From positions 682,001-746,000 of the forward strand of contig CAVYPZ010000003.1 of NCBI GenBank assembly GCA_963770535.1: a stretch of 64,000 nt of DNA, written 5' to 3'. Origin of the DNA: RYN-230 sp963770535. GTDB lineage: Bacteria; Actinomycetota; Actinomycetes; Streptosporangiales; Streptosporangiaceae. The translations under genes were made by a program, and so were the position numbers. Each line of letters starts with the position of its first letter. Position 1 is the stretch's first letter. Below, in pieces: positions 34,005 to 42,810 of the stretch. Below the pieces are notes generated by a model. It had not been told where the DNA came from, did no database searches, and saw nothing but the letters and a program-made list of their open reading frames with translations.

Positions 34005-35484
34005 GGCTCATCCCTTTTTCCGGGCCGGTCCAGCCGCTCGGTGCGAACACGGTGTTCTTGATGTCGCAGTAGAAGTCGAAAGAGTGCGTGCCGCCTTCGC
34101 GGCCGATCCCGGACTGGCCGCTGCCGCCGAACGGGGCACCCAGGTCGCGGACGAAGAAACAGTTGACCCACACCGTGCCTGCGCGCAGCCGGGCGCTGAT
34201 CCGCCCGGCCCGGTCCGGATCGCCGGTGACCATGGTCGCGGCCAGGCCGAACCGGGTGTCGTTGGCCATGGCGACCGCCTCGTCCTCGTCACCGAACGTC
34301 TGCACGGTCAGGACGGGCCCGAACACCTCCTCCGTCACGATCTCCGAGCCCGGCGGCACCGGCGTGAGGATGGTCGGCTGGTAGAACAGCCCGCCGAGAT
34401 CACGGTTCGGGCCGCCGCCGAGGGCGGCCGTCGCCCCGGCGGCGAGGGCGCGCCGGACAAAGCCGTCCACGCGCTCGAAATGCGCCCGGCTGACCAGGCA
34501 GGAGACGTCGGTGGCCGGGTCGCGCGGGTCGCCCTGGACGACCGCGCGTGCCTTCTCCAGCACGGCCGCGAGGAACTCGCGGGCGATCGGCTCGTGCACC
34601 AGGATGCGGAAGGCGCCCAGGCAGACCTGGCCGGCGTTGTCGAACTGCTCGACGGCCAGGCGTACCGCCAGGTCGAGGTCGGCGTCGGCGAAGACGAGCA
34701 GCGGAGACTTGCCGCCGAGCTCGAAGGACACCGGGACGATGTTGGGTGCGGCCGCGGCGGCGATGAGCCCGGCGGTGGGAACCGATCCGGTGAAAGACAT
34801 CCGCCGGATGCCCGGGTGCGCGCTCAGCGCGGCTCCCGCCTCGGGGCCGAGCCCCTGGACGACGTTGAACACCCCTGGCGGCAGGCCCGCTTCCGCCGTG
34901 ATGTCGGCCAGCAACGACGCGGTCAGCGGCGCCCATTCCGGCGGCTTGGCCACCACCGTGTTGCCGGCTGCCAGGGCCGGGCCAATGCGCCAGGTCGCGA
35001 GCATCAAGGGGGCGTTCCACGGCGTGATCACCGCCGTCACCCCGGCAGGATCCCAGGTGATGCGCTCCCGGTGGCCGCGGATCTCACGGTCCGGATGGGA
35101 CAGGCCGCGCAGCATGTCGGCGAAGTAGCGGAAGTTCATCCCGACCCGGGGCATGACGCTGCGCCGGTGGGAGCGCAGCAGGGAGCCGTTGTCGCAGGTC
35201 TCCACGACCGCGAGTTCCTCGGCGCGCTTGTCGATTCCGTCCGCCACGCGGTGCAGGATGCCCGCGCGCTCGTCGCGGGGCATGGCCGCCCAGCCGCCGA
35301 AGGCGTGCTGGGCCGCGGCGACCGCCTGGGCCACCTCTGCCGCTCCGCCCGCCGCCACCTCGGCCACCGGCTGCTCCCCGATGGGGGAGATGTCGGTGAA
35401 CGTACGCGCGGACGCGACGCGCCGGCCGCCGATCCAGTGCCGGGTGTCGACCGTGACACCCTCCACGACCGCCGTGTCAGACAT
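33997..35484 (-). CDS. hpaE: 5-carboxymethyl-2-hydroxymuconate semialdehyde dehydrogenase-like ALDH
   Basis: ALDH-superfamily enzyme of 495 aa. It has ITPWNAPLMLATW in the cofactor domain, the Glu in SFELGGKSPLLVF, the nucleophilic Cys in NAGQVCLGAFR and the C-terminal PFGGSGQSGIGREGG. By neighbourhood with the HpaD-like dioxygenase it likely oxidises the semialdehyde formed by ring opening. It overlaps the decarboxylase-like gene upstream by 8 nt and the dioxygenase downstream by 8 nt, so the operon is tightly coupled. Confidence 0.88.
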   Translation of the reverse strand: MSDTAVVEGVTVDTRHWIGGRRVASARTFTDISPIGEQPVAEVAAGGAAEVAQAVAAAQHAFGGWAAMPRDERAGILHRVADGIDKRAEELAVVETCDNGSLLRSHRRSVMPRVGMNFRYFADMLRGLSHPDREIRGHRERITWDPAGVTAVITPWNAPLMLATWRIGPALAAGNTVVAKPPEWAPLTASLLADITAEAGLPPGVFNVVQGLGPEAGAALSAHPGIRRMSFTGSVPTAGLIAAAAAPNIVPVSFELGGKSPLLVFADADLDLAVRLAVEQFDNAGQVCLGAFRILVHEPIAREFLAAVLEKARAVVQGDPRDPATDVSCLVSRAHFERVDGFVRRALAAGATAALGGGPNRDLGGLFYQPTILTPVPPGSEIVTEEVFGPVLTVQTFGDEDEAVAMANDTRFGLAATMVTGDPDRAGRISARLRAGTVWVNCFFVRDLGAPFGGSGQSGIGREGGTHSFDFYCDIKNTVFAPSGWTGPEKGMSHG

Positions 35485-36310
35485 GCTCGGTGACCCCCGC
35501 CGGATTCTGGGCGGCCTGGTTGTCGTGCAGCAGGCGGCCGCCGTCCCACACCACGCCGACCTGCCGGTAGTAGCCGCCGATGATCTCCCCGGGCGCGAGC
35601 CGGTCGAGTTCCTCCGTCGGCGCCGGGAACAGCTGGAACCCGTCCACCCGGGCCCGGAACGCCGGGCCGCCCTCAGCGCTGGCCGATCCGGTGGCGATGA
35701 TCTCGTCGAGCCGGAACTGCGCCGGGTCGTCGATGGCCCGGACGAACCGGTTGTGCGCCATCGGATGGGCGTTGACGAAGCCGTTGTCTGGCGACTCCTC
35801 GAGCAACGTGATCCGCGCCTCGGCCAGCCGCCGGTCCGCGGCGGCCAGCGAGGCCCCGAACTGCCCGCCCGGGGCCACCCGCGGCGCGGGCCCGTACGGG
35901 TGCGGCCGGGTCATGTGAATCGAGCCGAGCTTCTTCGGGTATCCCTGATGCAGGCCACGGGCGATCGCGAAGTCCGCGTCGACCCAGATGTACACGCAGC
36001 GGCTGAAGATCTCACCGCGGTAGGAGCAGCGGACGACGACGAACGCCTCCTTGTACTGCCCGAGCACGGGATCGAGCAGCTGAGCCTGGTCAGCCGCGCA
36101 CGATTGCCAGTCGGCCCAGATGAACGCCACCGCACCCGGGTCATCAGGAGCCGGGCCGAGCGGGTCGGGAAGAAGCTCGAGGACACGGTCCGGGTTCACC
36201 CGGTATTCGATCGTGAGCAGGTCACCGGAGTAATACCAGGGGGGTTGCGGCAGCAGAGCTGCCGAGCCCCGCGCGCTCCGGGGGCCGAAGAAGCCATGCT
36301 GCGCTGGCAC
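35477..36310 (-). CDS. acetoacetate-decarboxylase-family protein
   Basis: 277-aa protein of the ADC fold. The Schiff-base Lys motif is HQGYPKKLGSI near residue 135, matching the PKK signature of acetoacetate decarboxylase, with upstream EAFVVVRCSYRGE in the barrel. It is the first gene of the ring-cleavage operon and its promoter carries site C, so it probably acts on an oxoacid in this pathway, either decarboxylation or an aldol/dehydration-type reaction known for divergent members. GTG at 36310 follows GGAGGCGG. An HpaF-type isomerase is absent from the operon, so this enzyme may fill that gap. Confidence 0.85.
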   Translation of the reverse strand: MPAQHGFFGPRSARGSAALLPQPPWYYSGDLLTIEYRVNPDRVLELLPDPLGPAPDDPGAVAFIWADWQSCAADQAQLLDPVLGQYKEAFVVVRCSYRGEIFSRCVYIWVDADFAIARGLHQGYPKKLGSIHMTRPHPYGPAPRVAPGGQFGASLAAADRRLAEARITLLEESPDNGFVNAHPMAHNRFVRAIDDPAQFRLDEIIATGSASAEGGPAFRARVDGFQLFPAPTEELDRLAPGEIIGGYYRQVGVVWDGGRLLHDNQAAQNPAGVTEHV

Positions 36311-36322
36311 GCCGCCTCCAAG

Positions 36323-36346
36323 AATCGTTTGGATCCAAATATATTC
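36323..36346. promoter_or_regulatory. MarR-regulon operator candidate, site C
   Basis: ATCGTTTGGATCCAAATATA, 13 nt upstream of the decarboxylase-like gene, contains the perfect palindrome TTTGGATCCAAA. On the minus strand TAGAAT or TATATT may be the -10. It is the most symmetric of the three sites and defines their consensus. Confidence 0.65.
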
Positions 36347-36508
36347 TAGGAAGCTCCTCCATGAGCGTCAAGGAACCAGCCGCATTCACCCTCCGCGCCA
36401 GCCTCCGCGCCGGGCGCTGGGCAGTACTGTTGAGGCCGACTATGGGCTGGTATCTGGAGACGGGCGTGCCTCCTCCGGGTGAAGGACCACGCTGCCAAGG
36501 AGGTCCAC

Positions 36509-37738
36509 ATGTCGATCGGTAACCCGGCGGGTGCGGCAGCGATCCGGCCGTTCACGATCCCCAAGGTCCCCGAGGCGGAACTTGAGGCGCTGCGTGCGCG
36601 CATCGCGGCCACCCGCTGGCCCGACAAGGAGACCGTCACCGATGATTCGCAAGGCGTCCCGCTCGCGATGCTCCGGGAACTCGCCCGCTACTGGGCGGCG
36701 GATTATGACTGGCGCAGGTGCGAGGCGAAACTGAACGCCCTGCCGCACTTCATGACCGAGATCGACGGGCTCGACATTCATTTTATTCACGTCCGCTCGG
36801 GCCATGACAATGCGCTGCCGCTCATCGTCACGCACGGATGGCCCGGCTCCATCATCGAGCAACTCAAGATCATCGACCCGCTCACCAACCCCACCGCACA
36901 CGGCGCGGCCGCCTCGGACGCCTTCCATCTGGTGATCCCGTCGCTGCCGGGCTACGGATTCTCCGGCAAGCCGGCCACCACCGGGTGGGATCTCCCTCGC
37001 ATCGCCCGGGCCTGGGTCGTGTTGATGAAGCGCCTCGGCTACCCGCGGTTCGCGGCGCAGGGCGGCGACTGGGGCGGGGCGGTCACGAACGTGATGGGGC
37101 ACCAGGCACCGCCGGAACTGCTTGGCATTCACGTCAACTTCCCGGGCACGGTTCCGGACGATGTGGCCAGGGCGCTCCAGGCCGGCGACCCGCCGCCATC
37201 GGGCCTGTCCGCCGACGAGCGGCGCGCCTACGGGCAGCTGAGCACCTTGTACGCCAGGCGGCGCGCCTACGCGAGCATGATGGGGACGCGCCCGCAGACG
37301 CTGTGCGGACTCGCGGATTCACCCGCCGGCCTGGCCGCCTGGCTGATTGACCACGGGGATGGCTGGGGCCAGCCGGCCGCCCCGGTTACCTCGGCGGTGC
37401 TCGGGCACACCACCAACGGGCATCCAGCGGGCGCCCTCACCCGGGACGACGTCCTGGACAACATCACCCTTTACTGGCTGACGAATACGGCCGTTTCCTC
37501 TGCCCGCCTCTACTGGGAAAACAAGCTCAGCCTCTACAACGACGCCGACGTCTTCATCCCGGCGGCCGTGAGCGCATTTCCCGGCGAGAACTACCAGGCC
37601 CCGCGGAGCTGGACCGAACGGGCGTACCACAGCCTCGTCTACTACAACGAGCCCGGCCAGGGCGGCCACTTCGCGGCCTGGGAACAGCCGCGGATCTTCT
37701 CGGCAGAGGTCCGCGCTGGCCTCAGGCCGCTGCGCTAA
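36509..37738 (+). CDS. epoxide hydrolase (EHN-domain alpha/beta hydrolase)
   Basis: 409-aa EphB/microsomal-type epoxide hydrolase. The N-terminal EHN segment (IRPFTIPKVPEAELEALRAR, then TRWPDKE) precedes the hydrolase core with the oxyanion motif VTHGWPGS (about residue 110), nucleophile Asp in GGDWGG (about 185) and catalytic His in GGHFAAWEQP near 393. It should convert an epoxide to a diol. ATG at 36509 follows AAGGAGG. It is divergent from the ring-cleavage operon with site C between, so it could be in the same regulon, for instance to detoxify arene oxides from the P450. That is an inference. Confidence 0.93.
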   Translation: MSIGNPAGAAAIRPFTIPKVPEAELEALRARIAATRWPDKETVTDDSQGVPLAMLRELARYWAADYDWRRCEAKLNALPHFMTEIDGLDIHFIHVRSGHDNALPLIVTHGWPGSIIEQLKIIDPLTNPTAHGAAASDAFHLVIPSLPGYGFSGKPATTGWDLPRIARAWVVLMKRLGYPRFAAQGGDWGGAVTNVMGHQAPPELLGIHVNFPGTVPDDVARALQAGDPPPSGLSADERRAYGQLSTLYARRRAYASMMGTRPQTLCGLADSPAGLAAWLIDHGDGWGQPAAPVTSAVLGHTTNGHPAGALTRDDVLDNITLYWLTNTAVSSARLYWENKLSLYNDADVFIPAAVSAFPGENYQAPRSWTERAYHSLVYYNEPGQGGHFAAWEQPRIFSAEVRAGLRPLR

Positions 37739-37787
37739 CGACAGCCACACTCGTGAAAAAGACCTTCATGCGGGCTGGGCCGCCGGG

Positions 37788-38447
37788 TTAGCGTCCCTGG
37801 CCGGAGAAGATGTCCAGGAAGAACAGGAACACGTTCAGCACGTCGAGGAAGATCGATGCGGCCAGCAGCGGCGCGACGGTGATGTCGGTGCTGGTGCGCA
37901 GCCGCTGGAAGTCGAACAAGGTGAACCCGGCGAAGATGACCAGGCCGAGCACGGAGTAGACCAGCCCGCTACCGGGGATATGGACGAAGATCAGCACGAC
38001 GCCGGCCACGATCAGGGCGACCAGGGCCCAGAAGCACACCCGCGCCAGCGGGGCCAGGTCCCGCCGGGTGGCGTAACCCGCGGCGCCGAAGCCGGCGATG
38101 AACAGCGCGGTCGCCCCGCCCGCCTGCCACAGGGCGCGGGGGTCCATGCTCCCGTAGTAGGCGATCGTCGGTGCCACGGCCAGCCCGATCAGCAGGCCGA
38201 ACGCGCCGAGCAGCCCGACAGTCAGCGGCACCGAGCGCTGCGCTGCGAACCGCATGCCGAACAGCACGGCGAAGGCGGCGATAAACGCGGCGATGCCCAC
38301 ACCGCCGGCCAGGTCACGGCCCAGCCAGGCTCCGGCGGCGAACAGCGCCGCGGTCGCCGCGACGTAGCCCATGGTCTGCGCGAACAGTGTGTGCGCCTGG
38401 CTGCGGTCAGATGTTCCCATCTGCCGGTAGCTGAGGGTCTGAGTCAT
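37788..38447 (-). CDS. Bax inhibitor-1/YccA-family membrane protein
   Basis: 219-aa integral membrane protein of the UPF0005/BI-1 family with seven predicted hydrophobic helices. It has the central IAGFGAAGYATRRDL and GLVIFAGFTLFDFQRLR segments, the latter conserved in the family, and a C-terminal FLDVLNVFLFFLDIF. In bacteria these are pH-sensitive Ca2+ leak channels or stress modulators; this role is from family knowledge. No operon partner is visible. Confidence 0.93.
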   Translation of the reverse strand: MTQTLSYRQMGTSDRSQAHTLFAQTMGYVAATAALFAAGAWLGRDLAGGVGIAAFIAAFAVLFGMRFAAQRSVPLTVGLLGAFGLLIGLAVAPTIAYYGSMDPRALWQAGGATALFIAGFGAAGYATRRDLAPLARVCFWALVALIVAGVVLIFVHIPGSGLVYSVLGLVIFAGFTLFDFQRLRTSTDITVAPLLAASIFLDVLNVFLFFLDIFSGQGR

Positions 38448-39094
38448 GGGCTGCTCCTTGTCGTCTCGGCAGGCTACGTCCAGCCCGGCCGCGGGTGTGC
38501 CTCCCGGGCAGCACGCCAGCGCCGTTCACGGGTCTTCGGTCGCGGGCCCATAGATGGGCCGGCAACACCAGGGCAGCGGTGTCGGCAGCCAGCGCCAAGA
38601 CCCGCCGCCTGGACGCCTCGGCCGCACGCGCTTCCTCGTCGTAGCAGCTGGCCCGCGCGGCAAACGCGCTGATCAACCCGAGTTCACCGTCGCGCCCGAC
38701 CAGACCCTCTGCCACGTCCGCCGCCGGTTGCCCAAGCTGTCCAGCGAGGCCAGCCCGGAGCATAGACAGATCCTTGCCCGGGAGGATACGCCGGTTGCGC
38801 CGGGACCAGAAGACCCGGCAGTACCAGGCGGCACTCCTGGGTGAGCGCACGGACGGCCGCAGCCGCTCCGGTCTCACCTCCACGCCCACGGCCCACGCCT
38901 CGCAGGCTGGGGATTTCACAGATGCAGAACCCTGATGCGCAGCCCTACTCTGGCGTGCAAGCCGCCGCCGGCTACCGGCAGGCGCACGAATAGCTGGGAG
39001 CGCAGCAGTGCAGCACCGCCGCGGCCGGGGATTGCCCGGTGGGCACGGACGCCGGGCTGGCCGTGCCCCAGGCCATCATCTGACCGAAGACCTG
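38448..39094. pseudogene. possible LuxR-ATPase N-terminal relic, otherwise non-coding
   Basis: About 650 bp without a convincing gene. The minus strand near 38690-38740 reads LVGRDGELGLISAFAARA, resembling the first strand-helix of LAL-type ATPases, and further on VLALAADTA. The Walker A region expected between them is missing. No domain is seen in the rest. The resemblance is weak and could be chance. Confidence 0.25.
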
Positions 39095-39973
39095 ATGCAT
39101 GGGGACACGGCCGCAGCGTGGGCGGAGGAGCAGGTCGTGGCGGTGCGCGACGATCCAGGCGCCCGGATCGCTCTGGTAGAGCGTTCCTATCGCGGGCCTT
39201 TCGGCCAGGCCCCCCGGCACCTTCCGTACCGGCGCGCAGCGATGTCGTTCATGCGCTGGCAGCTCCGCAGGGGCGTGCTGGAGCCGCTGCACAGCCACCG
39301 GCCCGGGAGCCCATGGTGGCGGGCGGTGAACGAGCGCCTGCTACGTGACGGCTGCGAGGCGGTAGCGCTCAGCGGCGGCCTGGCCGGCCCGGCCTCGTCG
39401 CAGACGGCCAGCTTCTGGGAGTCGTTCGCGGACCGCCCGACCGCCCGGGCCTGGTACCGGGCGCACAACTCCAGCGTCGTGACCGCCTTCCTTGATCACC
39501 GTGACCTGGCCGGGGCCGAGAACGCGGCCGAGCGGTTCTTCATGAACGTCGTGCTGTGCCGGGTGCTCTACGCGCATGCGCTCGTCGCGGCGCCCCGGCT
39601 TTCGCTCGGCTGGCTGCGGCCGCTCGCCCCGTGGCTGGGTGACCCGAGACTGGGGATGACCGGGATATTCCTGCAGCTGTCACGCGTGCTCCCGGACGAG
39701 TACCCGCTTCCCGGCGAGGTCAGCGATTACCTGTCTGACGAGCTCGGCTTCGGCCGCCTCCTGGACTACGGAGTGATCGTGCCCCGGCTGCCGCAGCTCT
39801 TCGAGTGGTCGGCGCGCGAACTAAGCGTGCCAGGGCTACTCGACTGCATCCGCGACGGGGCCCTCACGTACGCCTGGCCCTTCGAGGAACGGGGCGTCTG
39901 GCAACCACGCAGGTCGTTCGTCCTCCAGATGGCCCACCGCGCGCTCCCGCCCGAACGCCAGGCCCGCGGCTGA
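39095..39973 (+). CDS. hypothetical protein
   Basis: 292-aa protein I do not recognise. It is Arg/Trp/Leu-rich and soluble-looking, without a signal peptide or clear membrane helix. Recurring elements are YRRAAMSFMRWQLRRGVLEP, SPWWRAVNERLLRDG, RFFMNVVLCRVLYAHALV and a C-terminal ALTYAWPFEERGVW. The start at ATG 39095 is uncertain because the frame is open upstream and no strong ribosome binding site is seen. It ends 96 nt before the LAL regulator start, so it may be a conserved accessory gene of that regulator. Confidence 0.6.
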   Translation: MHGDTAAAWAEEQVVAVRDDPGARIALVERSYRGPFGQAPRHLPYRRAAMSFMRWQLRRGVLEPLHSHRPGSPWWRAVNERLLRDGCEAVALSGGLAGPASSQTASFWESFADRPTARAWYRAHNSSVVTAFLDHRDLAGAENAAERFFMNVVLCRVLYAHALVAAPRLSLGWLRPLAPWLGDPRLGMTGIFLQLSRVLPDEYPLPGEVSDYLSDELGFGRLLDYGVIVPRLPQLFEWSARELSVPGLLDCIRDGALTYAWPFEERGVWQPRRSFVLQMAHRALPPERQARG

Positions 39974-40069
39974 CCGCGCCGGCCGCTCCAGGCCGGGCCC
40001 GGCTGACCGCTGGCTGAGGAACGGTATAGCGTCTACGGTGAGCACGCTCCGGGGCGGAGGTTGCTGGGC

Positions 40070-42790
40070 ATGCTGCTCGGGCGCGGACCGGAAACCGCCC
40101 GCCTGGATGAGCTCATCAAGAAGGCCGCAGGCGGGCGTGGCGGGGCGCTCGTCATCGAGGGCGAGCCGGGAGTAGGCAAGACAGCGCTGCTGGAAGACGC
40201 GGCGCAGCGCGCATCGCGCCTCTCGGTGCTCCGGGTCGCTGGCGTGCAATCGGAGCTGGCGCTGCCCTACGCCGCCCTGCATCAGCTCTGCGCCCGGATG
40301 CTCGGGCGCCGGGACCGTCTTCCCGGGCCCCAGGCCGACGCGATCGCGGTAGCGCTCGGCGGGATGGCCGGCCGCCCGCCCGACCGGTTCCTGGTCAGCC
40401 TGGCCGCCCTGGGCCTGCTGTCCGATCTCGCGGCAGAACGACCTGCCCTGTGCCTGATCGACGACGCGCAGTGGATCGACCAGGAATCACTGCAGGCGCT
40501 GGCCTTTGTCGCGCGGCGCGCGGAAGCCGATTCCCTCGCCCTGGTCTTCTCCACGCGCCTCGCCCTGGACGAGCTGGCCGGGATCCCGCGCGTTCGTGTC
40601 CAGGGCCTCACCGAACCCGACGCCCGGGACCTGCTGGCCTCGGTGGTCCCGGGCCGGCTGGACCCCCTGGTGCGGGACCGGATCATCGCCGAGACGCACG
40701 GCAATCCGCTGGCCCTGCTCGAACTCCCGCACGGCCTGAGCCCCGGCCAGCTAGCAGGCGGCTTCGGTCTCCCCGACCCGGCCGGGCTGTCCAGCAGGAT
40801 CGAGGAAGGTTTCCTGCGCCGCGTGCGGGCGTTCCCGGTAGCGACGCAGCGGGTGCTGCTGCTGGCCGCAGCCGATCCCGTCGGTGACGTCCCGCTGCTG
40901 CGGCGCGCGGCCCAGAGGCTGGGAACCAGCCTCGACGAGGATGCCGCGCCCGCTGAGGCAGATGGGCTGATCACCGTCGCCGGGCAGGTGAGGTTCCGTC
41001 ATCCGCTCGTGCGATCGGCGATCTACCGCGAGGCGTCTCCGGGCGATCGCCGCACGGCGCATGGTGCTCTCGCCAGTGCAGTACAGACCGATCACGACCG
41101 CGACCGCCGCGCGTGGCACCTCGGTCACGGGACGACCTTCCCTAACGACGAAGCCGCCGCCGAGCTGGAAAAATCGGCCGACCGGGCTAACGCGCGCGGT
41201 GGTCCCGCTGCGGCCGCCGCCTTTCTCGAGCTGGCCGCGAAGCTCACGTCGGACTCCACCCGCCGGGCCAGGCTGACGATCGCCAGCGCAGAGTCGAAAT
41301 ACGACGCGGGTGCCTTGCGCCAGGCGTCGGCGCTGCTGGACAGCCTCGACGCCACGGCTCTTGGCGACGCTGACCGCGCGCATCTGGACTTGATCCGGGC
41401 GCGGATCGCGTTCACCGCGGGCGGCAGCGGGGAAACGGCTGTCCTGATGGCCGCGGCGGCCAGGAGACTCGAAGCCGTGAGCGTGGACCTGGCGCGCGCG
41501 ACGTATCTCCACGCGTTCTCGGCCGGGACGTTCCTCGGCCGCGACGTCACCGCCGGCCAGTGGCGTGACCTCGGGCAGGCCGCGTCGCATGCGCCGCCCC
41601 CGAGCGGGCCGCCGGGCGCGCGCGACCTGCTGCTCGAAGGCCTGGCCCTTCAGCTCACCGCGGGGTACGCCCCGGCCCTGGGTCAGCTGCGCCAGGCGCT
41701 CCAGGAACTCGTCGCGGACGACGGCCGGACCGAGAACCTGATTGAAGTGCTCTGGCTGGCGAGCTGCGTGGCCATCGCCGTCTGGGACGACAGCTCGTGG
41801 AATGCACTGTCGGAGAGGTTCATCAGCGAGGGACGCCGGACGGGGGCCATCGTCCACCTGCTCGCGGCGGCCCAGATGCGCGCCATCGAGTGCGTACTCG
41901 CCGGTGACTTCGCTGAGGCAGCGTCACAGGTCGAGGAGAAGAACCTGCTCAGCTCGGTCATCGGCCCTACCCACGGCGGCGACAGCGGCGCAGTGTTCCT
42001 GGCCGCCTGGCGGGGGCACGAGATGAGCAGCGCAGCTGACGCCTCCAGCCCGGCGCCGTCCCGGATATGGGGTTTCGAGGCCGACATCACCTGTTATGCG
42101 ACGTCGGTGCTGTGCAATGCCCTGGGCCGCTACGAGTCCGCGATGCAGGCGGCCCGGGCCTTCCTCGAGGACCCGAACGGGCGATGGACCCCGGCGCTCC
42201 CCGAGCTGGTCGAGGCGGCGATGCGCTGTGACCAGCCTGGGCTCGCCAGGCGGGCGGTCGATCTGCTCGCGACGACGACCGCCCGGAGTGGTACCCACTG
42301 GGCGGCCGGACTCGAATGCCTCTGCCGCGCGCTGATAGCCGGCGATGACACCGCTGAACCTCTCTTCGCTGAGTCCGTGGATCACCTGGGGCAAACGCGC
42401 ATCGCCACGTCTCTCGCGCGGGCCAGGCTCTTGTACGGGGAGTGGCTCCGCCGCCAGGGCCGCCGGATCGACGCACGGGGCCAGCTGCGCGCCGCCCGGG
42501 ACATGTTCGCCTCGATGGGCGCGGAGGCCTTCGCCGCCCGGGCCGGGCGGGAACTGGCGGCGACCGGCGAGCGGCTGCGCGAGCGAGCTGTCTCACCAGC
42601 CGTCCAGCTCACGGCCCAGGAAACGCAGATCGTGCGCCTGGCCATGAACGGCGAGTCCAACTCCGAAATAGCCGCCCAGCTCTTCATCAGCCCGCGCACC
42701 GTCGAGTACCACCTGCACAAGATTTTCACCAAGCTCGGTATCACCTCGCGCAACCAGCTCAGCCGGGCGCTCCGGCAGACCGCGCAGTAG
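40070..42790 (+). CDS. LAL-type LuxR regulator with AAA/STAND ATPase
   Basis: 906-aa regulator. The N-terminal ATPase has Walker A GEPGVGKTALL (about residue 30) and Walker B LCLIDDAQWID (about 130), and a long helical region follows (about 330-830). A LuxR-type HTH ends the protein (LTAQETQIVRLAMNGESNSE then IAAQLFISPRTVEYHLHK). Such large regulators activate metabolic or biosynthetic genes with ATP and an inducer. The ATG at 40070 is 9 nt from GGAGG. Targets may include the convergent carotenoid oxygenase locus or the upstream hypothetical gene, but this is not shown. Confidence 0.92.
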   Translation: MLLGRGPETARLDELIKKAAGGRGGALVIEGEPGVGKTALLEDAAQRASRLSVLRVAGVQSELALPYAALHQLCARMLGRRDRLPGPQADAIAVALGGMAGRPPDRFLVSLAALGLLSDLAAERPALCLIDDAQWIDQESLQALAFVARRAEADSLALVFSTRLALDELAGIPRVRVQGLTEPDARDLLASVVPGRLDPLVRDRIIAETHGNPLALLELPHGLSPGQLAGGFGLPDPAGLSSRIEEGFLRRVRAFPVATQRVLLLAAADPVGDVPLLRRAAQRLGTSLDEDAAPAEADGLITVAGQVRFRHPLVRSAIYREASPGDRRTAHGALASAVQTDHDRDRRAWHLGHGTTFPNDEAAAELEKSADRANARGGPAAAAAFLELAAKLTSDSTRRARLTIASAESKYDAGALRQASALLDSLDATALGDADRAHLDLIRARIAFTAGGSGETAVLMAAAARRLEAVSVDLARATYLHAFSAGTFLGRDVTAGQWRDLGQAASHAPPPSGPPGARDLLLEGLALQLTAGYAPALGQLRQALQELVADDGRTENLIEVLWLASCVAIAVWDDSSWNALSERFISEGRRTGAIVHLLAAAQMRAIECVLAGDFAEAASQVEEKNLLSSVIGPTHGGDSGAVFLAAWRGHEMSSAADASSPAPSRIWGFEADITCYATSVLCNALGRYESAMQAARAFLEDPNGRWTPALPELVEAAMRCDQPGLARRAVDLLATTTARSGTHWAAGLECLCRALIAGDDTAEPLFAESVDHLGQTRIATSLARARLLYGEWLRRQGRRIDARGQLRAARDMFASMGAEAFAARAGRELAATGERLRERAVSPAVQLTAQETQIVRLAMNGESNSEIAAQLFISPRTVEYHLHKIFTKLGITSRNQLSRALRQTAQ

Positions 42791-42810
42791 AGCGCCCGGG
42801 CTGCCCTCTT

